The position numbers and the translations under genes are program-made. Shown here piece after piece: positions 32,590 to 36,053 of a stretch of 36,053 bases of DNA; the first letter of the stretch is position 1; every line of letters begins with the position of its first letter. The stretch covers positions 48,569 to 84,621 of the forward strand of contig JAMOPY010000023.1 in NCBI GenBank assembly GCA_027064305.1. Direction: 5' to 3'. Under the pieces are notes generated by a model that saw only the letters and a list, made by a program, of their open reading frames with translations, had not been told where the DNA came from and did no database searches. This stretch comes from Methanobacteriota archaeon (GTDB taxonomy: Archaea > JAADCQ01 > Methanopyri > Methanopyrales > Methanopyraceae).

Positions 32590-33633
32590 TCACAATCCCA
32601 CCAGCCCCAGTAATAGGGATAACGGGAGCCCGCCCACCGCCAGAAACGCCGCCGCCATCACCGGACCCAGCTCCCTCCCCAGGAAACTCCCGAGGGACGG
32701 GTAGACCGGGTCCGCGTCCTCGACCGCCTCCATCGCGAGCTCCAGCCCCAAAAGCCCCCGCCACGGCTGCGGCACGAACGGCAGCACGGCCAACCACAGC
32801 GCCGCCGCGGCCGGCCCCAACGCCTCCCTCAACCCGGGCGGCCCCACCACGGACAGGTTCAACCCCACCCCCACCCCGGGGAACGCGTAGGGACCCCGCA
32901 ACCGCACCTCCAACCCGAGCGCCCCGGCGAGCGCCAGCTTCGAGACGTCCAACAGCAGCCGGACCGGCGCGAGCGCCAGCGTGTCCACCACCACCTCGCT
33001 CAACAGCTCCCCGGACCCCGGATCCTCCACCGCCGTGACCGACGCCGCCAGCAGCGCCAGCCCCACCTCCAACAGGTACCGATCCACCGGGTACCGACCG
33101 TTCACCACCGCGGAGAGCGCGTACCACCCGTCCAGCAGGCTCCCCGCCACCTCCTCCGGCAGCAGGTTCGCCAGGTTCAACAGGGCCGCACCGAAGGCCG
33201 CGTGCGGGTCCAGCGGGGCCAACGCGGCGGCCGCCAGCGTCCCCACCACCGGACCCGCCAGCGCCTCGTCCGCGTCCCGGTACCCCACCTCCGAGGCCAC
33301 CCTCCACGGGTCCAGCGCGTACCTCCAGCCATCTTCCACCATCCACTCCCGCAGCACCTCCTCCGGCGTCCCCGCCGGGTACGGGCCCACCGTCACGAAC
33401 GAGTCCGGGGGCTCGTACCGGATCTCGATCCACCGACCGTCCCCCGTCTCCATCACCAGCCTGGGCGGCAGACCCGGCTGAACCCACCAGGCGCGCACGC
33501 CGCCGTGGTACCCGGCGGTCACCAGCGCGTGACCCAGCTCGTGCGCCATCGTGGAGGCCGCATCCACCAACAACCCGGCGCCCGGATCCCCGACCGCCAG
33601 CGCGGCCAACACGACCGCCCCGACCGCGCTCAC
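32590..33633 (-). CDS. Putative M50/site-2-protease-like membrane metalloprotease
   Basis: A 347-residue, strongly hydrophobic protein. HELGH at 31-35 is the zinc-binding HExxH, and NLANLLPEEVAGSLLDGWYA (152-171) matches the second site-2-protease motif, NxxP...LDG, whose Asp167 would be the third ligand. Both motifs lie in or next to membrane helices, as in intramembrane proteases. Several further helices fill the C-terminal half. No PDZ or CBS domain is attached. GTG at 33633 is the first start, GTG at 33612 an alternative. The gene is divergent from the adenosyltransferase gene with only 14 bases between the starts. Confidence 0.72.
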   Translation of the reverse strand: MSAVGAVVLAALAVGDPGAGLLVDAASTMAHELGHALVTAGYHGGVRAWWVQPGLPPRLVMETGDGRWIEIRYEPPDSFVTVGPYPAGTPEEVLREWMVEDGWRYALDPWRVASEVGYRDADEALAGPVVGTLAAAALAPLDPHAAFGAALLNLANLLPEEVAGSLLDGWYALSAVVNGRYPVDRYLLEVGLALLAASVTAVEDPGSGELLSEVVVDTLALAPVRLLLDVSKLALAGALGLEVRLRGPYAFPGVGVGLNLSVVGPPGLREALGPAAAALWLAVLPFVPQPWRGLLGLELAMEAVEDADPVYPSLGSFLGRELGPVMAAAFLAVGGLPLSLLLGLVGL

Positions 33634-33650
33634 GGGGGGCCACCCCCGTG
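33631..33650. promoter_or_regulatory. Inverted repeat joining two divergent start codons
   Basis: CACGGGGG and CCCCCGTG flank a four-base centre. The outer three bases of each arm are the GTG start of the protease (minus) and of the adenosyltransferase (plus), and the G-run of one arm is the likely ribosome binding site for the other gene. Promoters for both genes must lie in the opposite coding sequence. Confidence 0.55.
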
Positions 33651-34445
33651 CGGATCATCACCCTGACGACCGACTTCGGCTGGTCCTCACCCTACCCGGC
33701 GCAGATGAAGGCGGTGATCCTGCGACTCGCCCCGCCGGGGATCGAGGTCGTCGACGTCACCCACGGCGTCCCACCCCAGGACGTGACCTCGGGCTCCTAC
33801 GTGATGGCCGTCGCCTGCCCCTGGTTCCCCAAAGGGACCGTGCACGTCGGGGTGGTGGACCCGGGCGTGGGGACCGAGCGAAGGGCCCTCCTGCTCGAGA
33901 CCGCCCGCGGGGACGTGCTCATCGGCCCCGACAACGGGCTGCTCCTACCACTGGCCGAGGAGCTGGGCGGGATCGAGCGGGCCTACCGGATCCGGGAGGA
34001 CGAGGTGAGCGACTGGGAGGTGTCCGCCACCTTCCACGGGCGCGACGTGTTCGCGCCCGCGGCCGTCCGCGCGGCCGTAGGCGAGGACCCGGAGGAGTTC
34101 TGCGACCCCCTGAGCCCCGGGGAGCTGGAGGGTCCCCCCATCCCGGAGCCCGAGGTGCGGGAGGACGCGATCAGGGCGCACGTCTGGTACGTGGACGACT
34201 TCGGGAACGTGATCACGAACCTGGAGTGGGAGCGCGCGGACCCGCCCGAGGAGCTCCTCGTCCGGACCGAGACCGGGGAGCACCGGGCCCGACGCGTCAA
34301 GACCTACGGGGAGGCCGAGCCCGGCGACCTCGTCGTGCTGAGATCCTCCTCCGGTCACCTGGAGCTCGCGGTGGTCGAGGGAAGCGCGGCCGAAAGGCTC
34401 GGCCTAAACCCCGGCGACCCCGTCGAGCTGCTACCCACGGAGTAG
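33648..34445 (+). CDS. S-adenosyl-L-methionine hydroxide adenosyltransferase (DUF62)
   Basis: A 265-residue member of the DUF62/fluorinase family, which splits SAM with water into adenosine and methionine. Family features are ITLTTDFGWSSPYPAQMKAV (4-23) with the conserved Asp, VDVTHGVPPQDV, VHVGVVDPGVGTERRAL with the Asp-Pro-Gly motif, LIGPDNGLLLPL and the C-terminal VWYVDDFGNVITN. The fluorinase-specific loop is not expected in archaea and is not seen. GTG at 33648 gives the family N-terminus exactly. The last 15 bases overlap the Nnr gene. Confidence 0.92.
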   Translation: MRIITLTTDFGWSSPYPAQMKAVILRLAPPGIEVVDVTHGVPPQDVTSGSYVMAVACPWFPKGTVHVGVVDPGVGTERRALLLETARGDVLIGPDNGLLLPLAEELGGIERAYRIREDEVSDWEVSATFHGRDVFAPAAVRAAVGEDPEEFCDPLSPGELEGPPIPEPEVREDAIRAHVWYVDDFGNVITNLEWERADPPEELLVRTETGEHRARRVKTYGEAEPGDLVVLRSSSGHLELAVVEGSAAERLGLNPGDPVELLPTE

Positions 34446-35927
34446 GGATACCCCCTCCGGTTCCACCGACCACGGGTCCCGGAACACCTCGGGCACCCGC
34501 TCCGCCACGTCCGTCGCCGTTAACCCCTGGGCCCGCTCCCCCTCCGCCAACTGCCCGGCCGCGCCGACCACGAAGGCCCCGACGCAGGCCGCCTCGAACG
34601 CGTCCTCGCACACCGCGGCCAGCGCCCCGATCACGCCCGCCAGCACGTCCCCCGTGCCACCCACCGTCATCCCCGGCGTCCCCGTCACGTTGATCCTCAC
34701 CTCCCCCTCCGGCGACCCGATCACGTCCACGGCCCCCTTCAGCAGCACCGTGCACCCCCACTCCTCCGCCACCCGACCGACGACGTCCTCCCGCTCCTCG
34801 ACCCCCTCGCCCGGATCCTCCCCGAACACCCGGCGGAACTCCCCCGCGTGCGGCGTCAGCACGAACCGCTCGTCAACGACCTCCCCATCCACACCGCGCA
34901 GACCGTCCGCGTCGACCACGATCGTCCCATCCACCTCCTCGGACAGCCGCTCCAGCAGCCCCCTCGCGTCCGCCTCCGGGCCCAAGCCCGGGCCCACCAC
35001 CACCGCGTCGACGTCCCCCAACGGCGCCCCCTCCAAGTCCTCCGGACCCGGCACGCGACCGGCGTCCAGGTAGATGAGGTTGGGATCGTCCCGGGGCACC
35101 CCGCCCGACGTGAGGAGGAAAACCAGATCGGCCCCGGCCCTCAACGCCCCCCGGGCCGCCAGCCTCGGCGCCCCCACGTACCGATCCGATCCCGCGACGA
35201 TCAGGATCCTACCGTGCCTACCCTTGTGCGCCCAAGGATCCCGCTCCCGAACGCCGGAGACGATCAGGTCCCCGGGCCCGCAGATCCGCTCCGCCAGCCC
35301 CGGGATCCCGGCGCTCACCCGACGGAGGAACGCGTCCCGAGCCTCCTTGACCCCGCGCTTGTGCCGATGGATCGACACGATCACGTCGGCCTCCACCGCC
35401 ACGTCCGGGACCTCGCCCGTGTCCGGGTCCATCCCGGTGGGCACGTCCACCGCGACGACGCGACTCCCCGCCCGGGAGGCCTCGTTGATCCGCAGGACCG
35501 CCGTCCTCACGGGCTCCCGAAGCCGACCCCGGATCCCGAACCCCAGGATCGCGTCCACGATCACCTCCCGCTCGAAATCCATCCCCTCCAGCTCCCCTGA
35601 GTCCCGCACCTCCCTCACCGCGAGCCCGGCCGACTCCAGCCGCTCCAGGTTCCGCCGCGCCGCCGGGTTCCGGATCGCCTCCCGGCGGCCCACCAGCAGG
35701 ACGTCCACCTCAACGCCCTCCGCGTCCAGGTGCCGCGCGGCCACGAACCCGTCGCCGCCGTTCCCACCCGTGCCGCAGACCACGAGGGCCTCGTCCGGCG
35801 AGTACTCCTCGAGGATAACCCGGGCCACGCCCGCGCCGGCGTTCTCCATCATGTACTCCTCCTCGAAGCCCAGCCAGCGCGAGTTCAGCTCGATCCTCCG
35901 CATCTCCCGCGACGTCACCCAGCCCAA
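34431..35927 (-). CDS. nnr: Bifunctional NAD(P)HX epimerase / ADP-dependent dehydratase
   Basis: A 498-residue repair enzyme that restores hydrated NADH and NADPH. The N-terminal YjeF_N (epimerase) part contains YMMENAGAGVARVI (25-38) and CGTGGNGGDGFVAARHL (51-67). The C-terminal ribokinase-like dehydratase part has GRILIVAGSDRYVGAPRLAA, VVGPGLGPEAD, LTPHAGEFRRVFG and the GGTGDVLAG anion hole near residue 425. Fusion of both activities is common in archaea and bacteria. TTG at 35927 is the first start; GTG three codons later is possible. CTTATC near 35961-35966 could be its TATA box. Confidence 0.93.
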   Translation of the reverse strand: MGWVTSREMRRIELNSRWLGFEEEYMMENAGAGVARVILEEYSPDEALVVCGTGGNGGDGFVAARHLDAEGVEVDVLLVGRREAIRNPAARRNLERLESAGLAVREVRDSGELEGMDFEREVIVDAILGFGIRGRLREPVRTAVLRINEASRAGSRVVAVDVPTGMDPDTGEVPDVAVEADVIVSIHRHKRGVKEARDAFLRRVSAGIPGLAERICGPGDLIVSGVRERDPWAHKGRHGRILIVAGSDRYVGAPRLAARGALRAGADLVFLLTSGGVPRDDPNLIYLDAGRVPGPEDLEGAPLGDVDAVVVGPGLGPEADARGLLERLSEEVDGTIVVDADGLRGVDGEVVDERFVLTPHAGEFRRVFGEDPGEGVEEREDVVGRVAEEWGCTVLLKGAVDVIGSPEGEVRINVTGTPGMTVGGTGDVLAGVIGALAAVCEDAFEAACVGAFVVGAAGQLAEGERAQGLTATDVAERVPEVFRDPWSVEPEGVSLLRG

Positions 35928-35977
35928 CGGGATCCCCGCGGCCGGTGGGGCTCGAACGCCCGATAAGCCTTCCCGCG

Positions 35978-36014
35978 CCGCCCGGGTGTGATCCGGTGTG
36001 AACCATCCGGGCGG
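35978..36014. repeat. Hairpin enclosing two tandem 10-base repeats
   Basis: CCGCCCGG (35978-35985) pairs with CCGGGCGG (36007-36014). The loop holds GGTGTGATCC followed directly by GGTGTGAACC (35985-36004), which differ at one base. The rest of 35928-36053 shows no gene I can support; no tRNA fold could be closed on either strand. Confidence 0.4.
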
Positions 36015-36053
36015 GCGTGCGCGGCCGTGCCGGCGCTCGTGTCAACTTTCGGG

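Noticed and set aside
32550..32592. GTGATG ... CTGA ... GCGATGA pattern after the protease stop
   Set aside because: Only half of a C/D arrangement is present; no final D box follows at a usable distance, and the first guide is too long.
35938..36031. tRNA-like TTCGA segment on the minus strand (GCGTTCGAGCCCC)
   Set aside because: A T-arm cannot be closed (C opposite C), no matching D-arm or anticodon stem was found, and the candidate acceptor arms are 94 bases apart.
1..36053. CRISPR arrays, insertion sequences, rRNA genes
   Set aside because: No spaced direct repeats, transposase motifs or rRNA-like stretches were seen anywhere in the window.

Overview
The window looks like a chromosomal segment of a hyperthermophilic, GC-rich methanogenic archaeon, most probably Methanopyrus (M. 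kandleri or a close relative). The grounds are: very high GC outside a few short AT islands; proteins crowded with Glu, Asp, Arg and Val; heavy use of TTG and GTG starts; two methanogenesis marker proteins; an F420-dependent sulfite reductase; the archaeal isoprenoid enzymes isopentenyl phosphate kinase, type 2 isomerase and GGPP synthase; an archaeal Trm56; and TATA-type promoters. I infer the genus; I could run no database search. No insertion sequence, CRISPR array, rRNA or convincing tRNA is visible, and genes are packed so tightly that no gap reaches 300 bases.

Layout. At 1-2238 (+) a small unknown gene precedes a long coiled-coil protein with a bactofilin-like beta-helix tail. Meeting it stop-to-stop is a minus-strand operon (7941 down to 2235): isopentenyl phosphate kinase, IPP isomerase, RNase J, GGPP synthase, a DUF2118 protein, and a rare fusion of an Era-type KH domain to a left-handed beta-helix. 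ThiI, a CBS-domain protein, an isopropylmalate-isomerase-type small subunit and its partner dehydrogenase follow on the plus strand (8004-11611), then a ComB-like protein and TrpB (11934-13863). A small anchored Gly/Ser-tailed protein and a V4R-like protein sit on the minus strand between or after these. From 14262 to 17900 four plus-strand genes overlap one another: MptD, a TmcAL-like nucleotidyltransferase, a B12-type radical SAM protein and an HExxH protein. Purine genes purC-purS-purQ run on the minus strand (19614 to 17870).

From 19714 the plus strand holds a FIST protein, a DUF2117 protein that appears to start at ATC, methanogenesis markers 2 and 3, a second B12-type radical SAM protein and prephenate dehydrogenase. 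Then comes a sulfite module: fsr on the minus strand, divergent from an HTH regulator, a short siroheme reductase-like protein, Trm56 and a phosphoesterase. The last part holds an unknown protein with a possible 22-residue leader ORF, an M50/S2P-like membrane protease, SAM hydroxide adenosyltransferase and the bifunctional NAD(P)HX repair enzyme.

Recurring architecture: within operons, stops and starts overlap as TTGA, GTGA or ATGA; convergent neighbours overlap at their stops; several divergent pairs have start codons overlapping or a few bases apart, so promoters must lie inside the neighbouring gene. The most promising novelty is the beta-helix pair at the left end, the apparent ATC start of the DUF2117 gene, and a C/D-RNA-like layout in the purS-purQ gap.
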